Shown: positions 24,348 to 32,124, numbered from the stretch's first letter. The stretch: 32,124 bases of DNA from Methylobacterium trifolii (GCF_022179685.1 NZ_BPRB01000124.1:1-32124); one strand, 5' to 3'. Numbers and translations: made by a program. The notes: generated from the letters alone by a model not told the origin.

Positions 24348-24393
24348 GCCGGTCGCCATGGAAGGAGGCCGGCGATCTACGCGGCCCCTTTCC

Positions 24394-25248
24394 TCAGGGT
24401 TTGGACGCGTCCAGAAGCTTGTTCTCCTCCTCGTCGAGGAGGGGCACGTCGTAGTCCCGCAGGACCTTCTCGATGTCGTCCTTGCGCTTGCGTAGGATGG
24501 TGTTGAGGGCCCGCTTCCAGTCGTTCTCGCCGATCCGCACGCCCATGGAGATGCGGTAGGTCAGCGGCGGCCGGTCCGGCTCCCCGAGCAGGGGGACCAC
24601 GTCCATGGCGGTGCCGCTCTGCCTGGCCAGCCATCCGGCGGCGGGCCCCCAGAGGATCGCGGCGTCGAGGTCCTTGGCCGCGAGGTCGGCCACGATCTCG
24701 GCCCCGACCGTCTGGTTCTTGCGCGCCGGGTCGAGCTGATAGGGCGCGTACGCCTTCATGCCCGAGATCAGTCCGAGTTCGCCCATCCGGTTGACCGGCG
24801 GCGTGCCCGCGATCACGCCGATCCGCTTACCCTTGAGCTTCGGGTCGGAGAGTGTCGCCACGCCCGTGAACTCGCCGCGGCGCGTCACCAGGGTGTAGGC
24901 GGAACGGTAATAAGGGTTGGTGTTCTGGACGAGGTCGGTGCCGAGCGCCGAGCCCATGATGATGTCGCACAGACCGGTGCCGAGGGTGTTGCGGACGAAA
25001 CCCGGCCCCTGCGTCAGCCAGTAATAGCGCACCTTCACCTTGAGTTCGTCCGCGACGATGGTCGCGATCTTATTCTCGAACCCGTCTTCCTTGCGCTGGG
25101 AGAACGGCATGTTTCCCGGATCGCCGCAGACGCGCAGCACGTCCGTGGTGACGAGGTCGGGCAGGTGCTGGGCGCGCGCGTCCCGCGCCCCTGCCGGAAT
25201 CAGCAGGAGCGCGAGGGCGGCGGCGATGCGCCGGTGCATGGGCGTCAT
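24394..25248 (-). CDS. xoxJ: Periplasmic binding-like protein XoxJ
   Basis: Partner of lanthanide methanol dehydrogenase, thought to help activate or load XoxF. A 284-aa protein with a signal peptide (RRIAAALALLLIPAGARDARA) and a solute-binding protein type 3 fold: LRVCGDPGNMPFSQRKEDGF (about residues 38-57), the DIIMGSALGTD segment, KLKGKRIGVIAGTPPVNRMG and DAAILWGPAAGWLARQSG. The start at 25248 overlaps the xoxG stop (TGATG); a second ATG three codons later (25239) is equally able to start the signal peptide. It is last in xoxFGJ, convergent with folK. Confidence 0.94.
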   Translation of the reverse strand: MTPMHRRIAAALALLLIPAGARDARAQHLPDLVTTDVLRVCGDPGNMPFSQRKEDGFENKIATIVADELKVKVRYYWLTQGPGFVRNTLGTGLCDIIMGSALGTDLVQNTNPYYRSAYTLVTRRGEFTGVATLSDPKLKGKRIGVIAGTPPVNRMGELGLISGMKAYAPYQLDPARKNQTVGAEIVADLAAKDLDAAILWGPAAGWLARQSGTAMDVVPLLGEPDRPPLTYRISMGVRIGENDWKRALNTILRKRKDDIEKVLRDYDVPLLDEEENKLLDASKP

Positions 25249-25859
25249 CAGCCGCCCATGCACTCCTTCTCGGACTTCTTGGCCGCCTCGGGCTTGTCTT
25301 CCTTGTCGCCGGGCCGCACGCGGCCCATCGCGCCGGTGGCGCGCGCCTTGAGGTAGACGTAGAGGTCGTCCGCGTAGCACATGACATTCTTGTTGTCGCC
25401 GAAGGCCGGCATGACCTTCTGGTCGGACGAACTCACGTCCTGCTTGCCGCCGGCCAGGATGCCGATGAACTCCTCGTAGGAGAGGTGCTTCAGGGAATCC
25501 TTGAGGGCGGGCGCGTAGGTCGAGCCCATGCCGTCCGGACCGTGGCAGACGTGGCACTCGGCGTGGTAGCGACGGTATCCGGAGTACGTATACCAGTCGA
25601 ACTTCTTGCCCTTGTCGGTCACGTGGAAGGTCGGATGACCATCGGCATCGAGGTACTTGCCGTCCTCGACCTTCGTAGCCGCGTTCTTCTTCAAGAGCTT
25701 GTCGTCGACTTCCGCCGACTTGTCGTCGGTGTTGAGCGAGTTGGCGAGGGCGGCGTCGGCGGGCTTGGCATCCTCAGCATGTACGGCAACCACTCCAACG
25801 GTTGCTAGGGCGAGGGCAGCCAGGAGCGGCCGCGATACGGTTTTGCTGAGGTACTGCAA
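25248..25859 (-). CDS. xoxG: Cytochrome c XoxG, electron acceptor of XoxF
   Basis: Periplasmic monoheme cytochrome c (cL-like) that takes electrons from XoxF. 203 aa, signal peptide to about residue 28 (LLAALALATVGVVAVHA). The heme site is AECHVCHGPDGMGS, with the likely axial Met in KVMPAFGDNK and C-terminal MCYADDLYVYLKARATGA. The tail is charged (PGDKEDKPEAAKKSEKE) and ends CMGG with an extra cysteine. The start is TTG at 25859, preceded by GGGAGAGAG; no ATG is available before the signal peptide. A 140-nt gap with a strong hairpin separates it from xoxF. Confidence 0.95.
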   Translation of the reverse strand: MQYLSKTVSRPLLAALALATVGVVAVHAEDAKPADAALANSLNTDDKSAEVDDKLLKKNAATKVEDGKYLDADGHPTFHVTDKGKKFDWYTYSGYRRYHAECHVCHGPDGMGSTYAPALKDSLKHLSYEEFIGILAGGKQDVSSSDQKVMPAFGDNKNVMCYADDLYVYLKARATGAMGRVRPGDKEDKPEAAKKSEKECMGG

Positions 25860-25884
25860 CGTCTCTCTCTCCCTGAAGCGGCAC

Positions 25885-25901
25885 GCCGGCAGAGCGCCGG
25901 C
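25885..25901. repeat. Short hairpin just upstream of xoxG
   Basis: GCCGGC-AGAGC-GCCGGC, a 6-bp stem lying about 25-40 nt upstream of the xoxG TTG, close to its ribosome binding site. Possibly a second processing or control element in the xoxF-xoxG gap. Confidence 0.35.
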
Positions 25902-25943
25902 TGGCAGGACCGCTATCTTGTTTCATATTATCCTAATCGTAAG

Positions 25944-25973
25944 AATGCCGGCGCGGAAGCCCGCGCCGGCATT
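25944..25973 (-). terminator. Strong hairpin between xoxF and xoxG (attenuator or processing site)
   Basis: AATGCCGGCGCG and CGCGCCGGCATT form a perfect 12-bp stem with a 6-nt loop, 27 nt after the xoxF stop. On the minus strand the stem ends in AUU and is followed by CUUACGAUUAGG, a poor U-tract, so termination is probably partial. An AT-rich stretch (25920-25943) follows and could also hold a secondary promoter. Confidence 0.6.
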
Positions 25974-25999
25974 CATTTCAGACCAAGCTCTGCGACCGA

Positions 26000-27802
26000 T
26001 TAGTTCGGCAGCGCGAAGACGGTGAGCTGACCGCCGAGGTTGGTGTAGTTCGAGAGGGCGGCATAACCACCCACCGCGCCGAGGCCGGCGTTCGGGTCGG
26101 TCAGGCCGGCCGCGAGGCCGATGCCGGCCCAGCCACCGACACCCGACAGGATGCCGATGAACTGCTTGCCCTTGTGCTGGTAGGTCATCACGTTGCCGAT
26201 GATGCCCGAGGGGGTCTTGAACTTGTAGAGTTCCTTACCCGACTTGGAATCGACGGCCTTCAGGTAGCCTTCCAGCGTGCCGTAGAAGACCACGTCGCCG
26301 GCGGTGGCCAGAGCGCCCGACCACACCGAGAACTGCTCGGGCAGCGACCACTTGATCTTACCTGTCGTGCCGTCCCAGGCGATGAAGTTACCCATGCCGC
26401 CGTGGCTGTTGGGGGCCGGGTACATCGCCAGCGTGGCGCCGACGTAGGGCTGGCCCGGGGTGTAGGTCACCTTGAAGGGCTCGTAATCCATGCAGACGTG
26501 GTTGGTCGGCACGTAGAACAGGCCGGTCTTCGGCGAGTAGGCGGCGGGCTGCTGGTCCTTGGTGCCCAACGCGGCCGGGCAGATGCCCTTGGAGTTGGTG
26601 TCCTCACCGTTCTGCTCGGTCGAGTACTTCGACACGACCAGCGGACGGCCGTAGGTCTTGGAGCCCTTGTCCATGTCGACCTTGGTGGCCCAGTTCACCA
26701 CCGGATCGAACTTCTCGGCGACGAGGAGGGCGCCGGTCTCGCGGTTCAGGGTGTAACCGAAGCCGTTGCGGTCGAAGTGCGTCAGGAGCGGCTGCTCCTT
26801 GCCGTCGACCTTCTGATCCGTGAGGATCATCTCGTTGATGCCGTCGTAGTCCCACTCGTCGTGCGGGGTCATCTGGTAGACCCACTTGGCCTTGCCGCTA
26901 TCCGGGTTACGCGCCCAGACCGTCATGGACCAGCGGTTGTCGCCCGGACGCTGCTTGGGGTTCCAGGTCGAGGGGTTGCCCGAGCCGTAATAGACCAGAT
27001 CGAGCTTGGGATCGTAGGAGAACCAGCCCCAGGTGCAACCGCCGCCGGTCTTCCACTGATCGCCTTCCCAGGTCGAGGTGGAGGAGTCCTTGCCGACCGG
27101 CTTGCCGAGGTGGGTGGTCTTCTCGGGGTCGATCAGGGTCTGCTCGTCCGGACCCATGGAGTAGCCGCGCCACACCTTCTTGCCGGTCTTGGTGTCGTAG
27201 GCGGTGACGTGGCACTGCACGCCGAACTCGCCGCCGGAGATGCCGACGATGATCTTGTCCTTCACCGGCAGGACGGTCGCGGTGTTGGTCTCGCCCTTCT
27301 TCGGGTCGCCGTTCACGACCGACCAGTTGACCTTGCCGGTCTTGGCGTCGAGCGACACCACCGTCGTGTCGGCCTGGTGCAGGATGATGGCACCCTCGGT
27401 GTAGGCGAGGCCACGGTTGACCGTGTCACAGCACATCACCGGGATGACGCTCGGATCCTGCTTGGGCTCGTACTTCCACACGATCTTGGCGTCGTGGTCG
27501 AGGTCAAGGGCGTAGACGATGTTCGGGAAGGGGGTGTGGACGTACATCATGTTGCCGATCACGAGGGGCGAGCCCTCGTGGCCGCGCAGAACGCCGGTCG
27601 AGAAGGTCCAGGCGACCTGGAGGCTCTTGACGTTGCTGGCGTTGATCTGGTCGAGCTTCGAATAACGCGTGTTGGCGTAGTCGACCGTCTGAAGAACCTG
27701 CTCCGCCGGGTTGGCGAGGTGCTTCATCAGGTCGTCGTTGGCGATGGCCGGGGCTGATGCCGCCAGTCCTGCGCCGAGTGCGAGAAGGTGGACCGCTCTC
27801 AT
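26000..27802 (-). CDS. xoxF: Lanthanide-dependent methanol dehydrogenase XoxF
   Basis: PQQ-dependent periplasmic methanol dehydrogenase of 600 aa. The signal peptide ends near residue 21 ([16 protein letters not shown], then NDDLMKHL). Features: the adjacent-cysteine disulfide [10 protein letters not shown] (Cys124-Cys125), beta-propeller repeats, PQQ-stacking region [13 protein letters not shown] (about 253-265), and the catalytic [10 protein letters not shown] with Asp318 and the extra Asp320. The D-Y-D pattern is diagnostic for lanthanide use; calcium-type MxaF has Ala at the second position. The start follows GGAGGAA. It heads xoxFGJ after a long predicted leader. Confidence 0.98.
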   Translation of the reverse strand: MRAVHLLALGAGLAASAPAIANDDLMKHLANPAEQVLQTVDYANTRYSKLDQINASNVKSLQVAWTFSTGVLRGHEGSPLVIGNMMYVHTPFPNIVYALDLDHDAKIVWKYEPKQDPSVIPVMCCDTVNRGLAYTEGAIILHQADTTVVSLDAKTGKVNWSVVNGDPKKGETNTATVLPVKDKIIVGISGGEFGVQCHVTAYDTKTGKKVWRGYSMGPDEQTLIDPEKTTHLGKPVGKDSSTSTWEGDQWKTGGGCTWGWFSYDPKLDLVYYGSGNPSTWNPKQRPGDNRWSMTVWARNPDSGKAKWVYQMTPHDEWDYDGINEMILTDQKVDGKEQPLLTHFDRNGFGYTLNRETGALLVAEKFDPVVNWATKVDMDKGSKTYGRPLVVSKYSTEQNGEDTNSKGICPAALGTKDQQPAAYSPKTGLFYVPTNHVCMDYEPFKVTYTPGQPYVGATLAMYPAPNSHGGMGNFIAWDGTTGKIKWSLPEQFSVWSGALATAGDVVFYGTLEGYLKAVDSKSGKELYKFKTPSGIIGNVMTYQHKGKQFIGILSGVGGWAGIGLAAGLTDPNAGLGAVGGYAALSNYTNLGGQLTVFALPN

Positions 27803-27833
27803 GGATTCCTCCGACAAGTCTTAGGACCGTTGG

Positions 27834-27959
27834 CGCGAGTTCTCTCGCGACCTTTGGCTTGACCTGCTGTTTGCGACAGGGATCGATACGCTTCGGTAGC
27901 GGGCGAGGTTTCAGCGTCCGAAAAGATCGCTGAGCCAGGAACCGCTATCCCTTGAGCGG
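27834..27959 (-). promoter_or_regulatory. Hairpin-rich 5' leader of xoxF
   Basis: Between the predicted transcription start (about 27979) and the ATG lie three clear dyads: CGCGAG-TTCT-CTCGCG (27834-27849), TCAGCG-N11-CGCTGA (27911-27933) and CCGCT-N8-AGCGG (27942-27959), plus weaker 4-bp ones near 27867-27879 and 27889-27901. The proximal hairpin is about 30 nt from the start codon. Function unknown; leader control is inference. Confidence 0.45.
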
Positions 27960-27985
27960 CCCCCTCGAAACCGAAGCTTGAATGA

Positions 27986-28013
27986 ACTCTAAGAGAAATC
28001 TGAGCGCCGTCAA
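27986..28013 (-). promoter_or_regulatory. Candidate sigma70 promoter of xoxF
   Basis: Minus strand TTGACG (28013-28008, 5 of 6 consensus), a 16-nt spacer and TAGAGT (27991-27986, 4 of 6). The predicted leader is about 177 nt. The paired dyads lie about 70-105 bp upstream. Confidence 0.5.
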
Positions 28014-28083
28014 CTCGCTTCCGGGGTGCCTGATCGGATTGTGCCCAAGTCTTGGTCGGTCCGGAGCAAGCTGGGCCGTTGCC

Positions 28084-28116
28084 TTGCTGTGCAAAAGTGT
28101 TTTGTGCATCGCACAA
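28084..28116. promoter_or_regulatory. Two dyads, centres 20 bp apart, upstream of the xoxF promoter
   Basis: TTGC-TGT-GCAA (28084-28094) and TTGTGC-ATC-GCACAA (28102-28116) are perfect inverted repeats with 3-nt spacers. Their centres (28089 and 28109) are 20 bp apart, about two helical turns, and both contain TGC/GCA half-sites. Distance to the candidate -35 suits an activator site. Confidence 0.45.
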
Positions 28117-28437
28117 TAGGTGCGACAGGAAAGCCGTGCACGGTCGAATATTCCTGCCTCGACCATGCGGTTCTTGCAGCTTTAGGCTTCGACCCCGCGA
28201 TAGTCATGCGTCCGGAGCGGGCGTTGTTCGAAATCGGGCGACGGACCACGGTGCCTGACACCGGTCGCGCGCGATGCGCCGCAAAATAGCCGTGCTTGCG
28301 CGGACGGGCGCCCTTCGGGCTTGGGCATTGCGCATTCGTCCCGGATCTGCGCGCCCACGCCGCAGTCTGACCCCGTCGGGCCGTTCGAGGAGGGACGGAA
28401 ACCGGTCCGGGTGCCCGAATCGGCCTCCCGCGGCCCC

Positions 28438-28731
28438 TCACGCGAGGGTGGCGGATACGGGGGCCGTGCTCTCGAACTCGGCGACTTCGCCGACCAGATC
28501 GGTGACGGAGATCTCGATACGCTGGCCGGCCTTCAGCCGGAGCTGCGCGTCCGGCTCCAGCCAGATCGCGCGCAGGCCCGCATGGCTTCCCCGCAGGGTC
28601 CCGTGGGCGATCAGGCTTCCCTCGCGCCGCTCCACGACGAAGCGGTAGCGGACCCGGACGCTCTCGCAACCCTCTGCCAATACGAGGCCGCGGCCGGTCA
28701 GCGTCGTCAGGACTTCGTTCGGTTCGGACAT
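28438..28731 (-). CDS. Unknown 97-aa protein between rnd and xoxF
   Basis: Not recognised. A small cytoplasmic-looking protein, beta-rich by inspection: VRVRYRFVVERREGSLIAHG (about residues 25-44), LRAIWLEPDAQLRLKAGQRI (about 53-72), then EISVTDLVGEVAEFEST. There is no signal peptide, membrane segment or cysteine pair. The start at 28731 (MSEPNEVLTT) is chosen because the longer frame to 28806 reads poorly. It lies 138 nt downstream of rnd on the same strand and about 635 nt upstream of xoxF. Its composition matches local genes, so it is probably real. Confidence 0.6.
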   Translation of the reverse strand: MSEPNEVLTTLTGRGLVLAEGCESVRVRYRFVVERREGSLIAHGTLRGSHAGLRAIWLEPDAQLRLKAGQRIEISVTDLVGEVAEFESTAPVSATLA

Positions 28732-28869
28732 CGCACGCGACGCGGGAGGGACTGGGTATTTTAGGCAATCGCATTGCCGTTTAATCCCGGTCCGCCGGAG
28801 AGTCACCCGTCCCGCGCTACAAAGGGCGTGCCTTACCGCTCGATCCGCATCCGCCTCGGCGAGAGGCGG

Positions 28870-30024
28870 TCATTCCAGGCTGCGCACCACGATGCGGCCG
28901 CCTTCGGCCGAGAGGGCCAGGCGCCCGTGCTTGAGGGCGAGCGCCTTCTCGCCGAACAGGGCCCGGCGCCAGCCCTGGAGCACGGGCACGTCGGCTTCGT
29001 CGTCGTCGGCCAGGGCCTCGAGGTCGTCCACCGTGGCGATGATCTTGGGCGCGACCCGCTCCGCCTCACACACGGCCTTCAGCAGCACCTTGAGGAGTTC
29101 GACCAGGGCGCCGTTGCCGCCGCCGCGGGTGCGGCCGCGCTCCAGCCGCGGCACGTCGGCCGTGTCGCGGGCAAAGCCACGCTCGACCGCCTCCAGGATC
29201 TCCGTGCCCGTGCGCGAGCGCTCGAAGCCCGCCGGGATGCTGCGCAGGCGCCCCAGCGCCTCGACGCTGCGCGGCGCGCTGGAGGCCACGTCGATCACCG
29301 CCTCGTCCTTGAGGATGCGCCCGCGCGGCACGTTCCGGGTCTGGGCCTCGCGCTCGCGCCAGGCGGCGACCTCCATCAGCACGGCGATCTCGCGGGGCTT
29401 GCGCATCCGGCCCGACAGGCGCCGCCAGGCCTGGGCGGGGTCCGCCTTGTAGGTGTCGGGGGAGGTGAGGACGCTCATCTCCTCGTCGAGCCAGGCGCCA
29501 CGGTCGGTGCTCAGCAGCTCGGACACCAGGGTCTCGTAGACGGTGACGAGGTGGGTCACGTCCGAGAGGGCGTAGGACAGCTGCGCGTCAGAGAGGGGCC
29601 GGCGCGACCAGTCGGTGAAGCGGGAGGACTTGTCGATCTTGGCCTTGGCCACGTCGTTGACGAGCTGCTCGTAGGAGACGGAATCCCCGTAGCCGCAGAC
29701 CATCGCGGCGACCTGCGTGTCGAAGAACGGCTGCGGCAGCAGCCCGCCCATCAGCCAGACGATCTCCAGGTCCTGGCGGGCGGAGTGGAACACCTTGACC
29801 ACGCCCTCGTCCGCCATCAGGTCGACGAAGGGCTGGAGGTCGATGTCCTTGGCCAGAGGGTCGACCAGCACGCCGGTGCCGTCCGGGCCCGCCATCTGGA
29901 TCAGGCAGAGCTTGGGATAGTAGGTGGTCTCGCGCATGAACTCCGTGTCGACGGTCACGAAGGACTGCGCGGCGAGGCGGTCGCAGGCGTCGCGCAGGGC
30001 CGCCGTCGTGCTGATCAGGTCCAT
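28870..30024 (-). CDS. rnd: Ribonuclease D
   Basis: 3'-5' exoribonuclease that trims tRNA and other stable RNA 3' ends. 384 aa. DEDD exonuclease domain: [20 protein letters not shown] (Exo I, Asp-x-Glu, about residues 23-42), [14 protein letters not shown] (Exo II, about 75-88) and the Exo III region [17 protein letters not shown] (Tyr-x3-Asp, about 148-164). One HRDC domain follows (about 208-290: [20 protein letters not shown] and [14 protein letters not shown]). The start at MDLIST fits the family; the in-frame upstream extension to 30207 is poor. No ribosome binding site is visible, and a TATAGC box 9 nt upstream suggests a leaderless message. Divergent from aspS. Confidence 0.95.
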   Translation of the reverse strand: MDLISTTAALRDACDRLAAQSFVTVDTEFMRETTYYPKLCLIQMAGPDGTGVLVDPLAKDIDLQPFVDLMADEGVVKVFHSARQDLEIVWLMGGLLPQPFFDTQVAAMVCGYGDSVSYEQLVNDVAKAKIDKSSRFTDWSRRPLSDAQLSYALSDVTHLVTVYETLVSELLSTDRGAWLDEEMSVLTSPDTYKADPAQAWRRLSGRMRKPREIAVLMEVAAWREREAQTRNVPRGRILKDEAVIDVASSAPRSVEALGRLRSIPAGFERSRTGTEILEAVERGFARDTADVPRLERGRTRGGGNGALVELLKVLLKAVCEAERVAPKIIATVDDLEALADDDEADVPVLQGWRRALFGEKALALKHGRLALSAEGGRIVVRSLE

Positions 30025-30053
30025 GACACAGGCTATACGCAAGCTTTCTCCCG

Positions 30054-30083
30054 ATGGGGAGCCGGCCCGCGCCCGCTCCCCAT
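30054..30083. repeat. Inverted repeat in the rnd-aspS divergent region
   Basis: ATGGGGAGC (30054-30062) and GCTCCCCAT (30075-30083) form a perfect 9-bp dyad with a 12-nt loop, in the 181 nt between the divergent starts. It could be a protein-binding site or hairpin; there is no U-tract. Confidence 0.45.
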
Positions 30084-30150
30084 GTTTCGGCCTTCCATTC
30101 GGTCCGCCTGCGGGGCTCCAGCCCGGCCACGCTCCCGGATCGCCGATGCT

Positions 30151-30178
30151 TGACTTGGCGGGCCTCGCGTGAATGGTG
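30151..30178 (+). promoter_or_regulatory. Weak candidate promoter of aspS
   Basis: TTGACT (from about 30151), a 16-nt spacer and AATGGT. The -35 is good and the -10 poor. It would give a leader of about 20 nt carrying GAAGAAG before the ATG. Confidence 0.25.
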
Positions 30179-30205
30179 CCGCCCTCCCATCCGAAGAAGT
30201 CCGCC

Positions 30206-32059
30206 ATGCACCGTTACCGTTCCCACACCTGCGGGGCGCTCCGCCCGTCCGACGTCGGGCAGACCGTCCGCCTGTCCGGCTGGTGCCACCGCATCCGCGA
30301 CCACGGCGGCGTGCTGTTCATCGACCTGCGCGACCATTACGGCCTGACGCAATGCGTGGTGGATTCGGATTCGAAGGCGTTCGCGGCGGCCGATTCCGTG
30401 CGCTCCGAATGGGTGATCCGCCTCGACGGGCGGGTGCGGACGCGGCCCGCCGGCACCGAGAACGGGGAACTGCCCACCGGCGACGTGGAGGTCTACATCG
30501 ACGAGATCGAGGTGCTCGGCCCCGCAGCCGAGTTGCCGCTCCCGGTCTTCGGCGACCAGGAATACCCGGAGGAGACGCGCCTCAAGTACCGCTTCCTCGA
30601 CCTGCGCCGGGAGAAGCTGCACGCCAACATCATGAAGCGCGGCGCCATCATCGACGCCCTGCGCCGCCGGATGCGCGACGGCGGTTTCTTCGAGTTTCAG
30701 ACGCCGATCCTCACCGCGTCTTCGCCCGAGGGCGCCCGCGACTACCTCGTGCCGTCCCGCGTGCATCCGGGGAAGTTCTACGCGCTGCCCCAGGCCCCGC
30801 AGCAGTTCAAGCAGCTGACGATGATCGCGGGCTTCGACCGCTACTTCCAGATCGCCCCGTGCTTTCGCGACGAGGACGCCCGCGCCGACCGCTCGCCGGG
30901 CGAGTTCTATCAGCTCGACATCGAGATGAGCTTCGTCACCCAGGAGGACGTGTTCCAGGCCGTGGAACCGGTCCTGCGGGGCGTGTTCGAGGAGTTCGCC
31001 GGAGAGAAGCGCGTCACCAAGGTGTTTCCCCGGATCACCTACGCCGACGCCATGCTCAAGTACGGCGTCGACAAGCCGGACCTGCGCAACCCCCTGCTCA
31101 TCGCCGACGTGACGGACGAATTCGCCGACGACGCGGTGGAGTTCAAGGCGTTCAAGGGCGTCATCAAGGGCGGCGGCGTCGTCCGCGCCATCCCCGCCAC
31201 GGGGGCGGCCTCCCAGCCCCGTTCGTTCTTCGACAAGCTCAACGAGTGGGCCCGCTCGGAAGGCGCGCCCGGCCTCGGCTACATCGTGTTCGAGGACGAG
31301 GGCGGACAGCTGAGCGGCAAGGGGCCGATCGCCAAGTTCATTCCAGCAGCCGTGCAGGCCCGCATCGCCGAGAAGACCGGCGCCAAGGCCGGCGACGCGG
31401 TGTTCTTCGCCGCCGGCACCGAGGCCAAGGCGGCCGGGCTCGCCGGCAAGGCCCGCATCAGGATCGCGGACGATCTGAACCTGAGCGATAAAGATCAGTT
31501 CGCCTTCTGCTGGATCACCGACTTCCCGATGTACGAGTGGAGCGAGGAGGAGAAGCGGATCGACTTCTCCCACAACCCGTTCTCGATGCCCAATTTCGAC
31601 CGCGACGATTTTTTGCGACTCGACGTTGCTGCGACCGAAGCCGAGCGGGCCACCGGCCCTGACAGTGAAATCACAAAAAAAATCTTGGATATCAAGGCGT
31701 TCCAGTACGACATCGTCTGCAACGGCATCGAGCTGTCCTCGGGTGCGATCCGGAACCACCGCCCCGACGTGATGGAGAAGGCCTTCGCCATCGCCGGCTA
31801 CGGCAAGGACGTGCTGGAAGCCAAGTTCGGCGGCATGCTGAATGCGCTCCGCCTCGGGGCCCCGCCCCACGGCGGCATCGCGCCGGGTGTCGACCGCATC
31901 GTCATGCTGCTGTGCGAGGAGCCGAACATCCGCGAGGTCGTGCTGTTCCCGATGAACCAGCGCGCCGAGGACCTGATGATGAGCGCCCCCTCCGAGGCGA
32001 CGCCCAAGCAGCTGCGCGAGCTGCACATCCGCCTGAACCTGCCCGAGAAGAAGGCGTGA
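30206..32059 (+). CDS. aspS: Aspartyl-tRNA synthetase
   Basis: Charges tRNA-Asp, and in alphaproteobacteria probably also tRNA-Asn (non-discriminating type). 617 aa. An N-terminal OB-fold anticodon domain ([20 protein letters not shown], about residues 19-38), then the class II core: motif 1 around [14 protein letters not shown], motif 2 [20 protein letters not shown] (about 220-239) and motif 3 [14 protein letters not shown] (about 554-567), with a GAD-type insertion between. The stretch about residues 463-497 looks longer and more AT-rich than the usual short FSMPxG loop, with unusual codons and an A8 run. GAAGAAG precedes the ATG; an upstream ATG at 30173 is less likely. Divergent from rnd. 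Confidence 0.97.
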   Translation: MHRYRSHTCGALRPSDVGQTVRLSGWCHRIRDHGGVLFIDLRDHYGLTQCVVDSDSKAFAAADSVRSEWVIRLDGRVRTRPAGTENGELPTGDVEVYIDEIEVLGPAAELPLPVFGDQEYPEETRLKYRFLDLRREKLHANIMKRGAIIDALRRRMRDGGFFEFQTPILTASSPEGARDYLVPSRVHPGKFYALPQAPQQFKQLTMIAGFDRYFQIAPCFRDEDARADRSPGEFYQLDIEMSFVTQEDVFQAVEPVLRGVFEEFAGEKRVTKVFPRITYADAMLKYGVDKPDLRNPLLIADVTDEFADDAVEFKAFKGVIKGGGVVRAIPATGAASQPRSFFDKLNEWARSEGAPGLGYIVFEDEGGQLSGKGPIAKFIPAAVQARIAEKTGAKAGDAVFFAAGTEAKAAGLAGKARIRIADDLNLSDKDQFAFCWITDFPMYEWSEEEKRIDFSHNPFSMPNFDRDDFLRLDVAATEAERATGPDSEITKKILDIKAFQYDIVCNGIELSSGAIRNHRPDVMEKAFAIAGYGKDVLEAKFGGMLNALRLGAPPHGGIAPGVDRIVMLLCEEPNIREVVLFPMNQRAEDLMMSAPSEATPKQLRELHIRLNLPEKKA

Positions 32060-32069
32060 TCCGCAGCGC

Positions 32070-32124
32070 TTCTCCCTCGCCCCTCTGCGGGAGAGGGTGG
32101 CCCGCGAGCTAAGTCGGGAGAGGG
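32070..32124. repeat. REP-like palindromic repeat after aspS, running off the window
   Basis: CTCCCTCGCCCCTCTGCGGG followed by AGAGGG and a second GGGAGAGGG forms a partial GC-rich palindrome of the same style as the element at 5897-6001. It begins about 10 nt after the aspS stop and could act as the transcript end; it is cut by the window edge. Confidence 0.55.

Larger units (their letters stand above)
27803..28437. other. Long non-coding region upstream of xoxF
   Basis: 635 nt without a convincing gene, somewhat richer in AT than the coding DNA in places. It holds the xoxF leader, promoter and dyads listed separately, a small dyad CGGTG-N5-CACCG (28249-28263), and GCCC-TTC-GGGC near 28310 downstream of the 97-aa gene. 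Possible open frames here (for example 28026-28289 on the plus strand) do not look like proteins. Confidence 0.6.

Noticed and set aside
26000..27802. Calcium-type methanol dehydrogenase MxaF
   Set aside because: The second Asp in the D-Y-D motif (Asp320) and the xoxG/xoxJ neighbours identify XoxF; no mxaI or other mxa genes are present.
28026..28289. 87-codon open frame on the plus strand upstream of xoxF
   Set aside because: It contains the paired dyads and lacks a ribosome binding site; composition is not protein-like compared with neighbours.
29588..32026. Long open frame on the minus strand opposite aspS
   Set aside because: Antisense of a well-conserved AspRS; low-complexity composition with no recognisable domain. 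Its final part is RNase D in a wrong frame.
1..32124. CRISPR arrays, transposases, integrases, phage or toxin-antitoxin genes
   Set aside because: None seen on either strand; the window is densely filled with ordinary chromosomal metabolic genes.

Overview
The window is about 32 kb of GC-rich DNA from a methylotrophic alphaproteobacterium. It is almost certainly a member of the Methylobacteriaceae (Methylobacterium/Methylorubrum). The evidence is the dephospho-tetrahydromethanopterin (dH4MPT) C1 pathway, a fused pqqCD gene, the mxbDM regulators, a lanthanide-type xoxF and the ethylmalonyl-CoA genes. The protein sequences resemble those I recall from Methylorubrum extorquens AM1. No rRNA, tRNA, CRISPR array, insertion sequence or phage gene was found.

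Layout. (1) 1-2.9 kb: the ethylmalonyl-CoA pathway genes meaA/ecm (minus strand, cut off at the left edge) and ccr (plus), divergent around a shared control region. (2) 2.9-10.1 kb: a 58-aa small gene, then, on the minus strand and written here from right to left, fae, orf7 (CitG-like), orf5 (ATP-grasp), mch, orfY (ATP-grasp), mtdB and the beta-RFAP synthase gene. This is the formaldehyde to formyl-dH4MPT arm plus cofactor biosynthesis. (3) 10.6-15.0 kb: fhcBADC, the formyltransferase/hydrolase complex, divergent from region 2. (4) 15.1-22.5 kb: a 68-aa gene, mxbD-mxbM, then pqqA-pqqB-pqqCD-pqqE and two unrecognised exported proteins, closed by a strong terminator. (5) 22.7-24.3 kb: folP-folB-folK. 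(6) 24.4-27.8 kb: xoxF-xoxG-xoxJ on the minus strand, behind a roughly 635-nt control region. (7) 28.4-32.1 kb: a 97-aa unknown gene, rnd, and the divergent aspS.

How it works together. XoxF, with PQQ and a lanthanide, oxidises methanol in the periplasm and passes electrons to XoxG. PqqA to PqqE make the PQQ, and MxbDM regulates methanol oxidation. Formaldehyde is captured by Fae on dH4MPT and oxidised by MtdB and Mch. FhcABCD, using methylofuran, then converts it to formate. FolPBK supply tetrahydrofolate for assimilation. Ccr and MeaA belong to the glyoxylate-regenerating ethylmalonyl-CoA cycle that feeds the serine cycle. Most of the C1 oxidation chain therefore sits in one uninterrupted block.

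The most notable signals outside the known genes are: a fold-back inverted repeat at the very left edge that breaks meaA; two conserved-looking exported proteins co-transcribed with pqq; a hairpin-rich predicted leader and a pair of dyads 20 bp apart upstream of xoxF; a strong hairpin between xoxF and xoxG; and an AT-rich segment with an A8 run inside aspS. I did not find a wholly new multi-gene system. The best candidates for undescribed biology are the two post-pqqE proteins and the xoxF control region.
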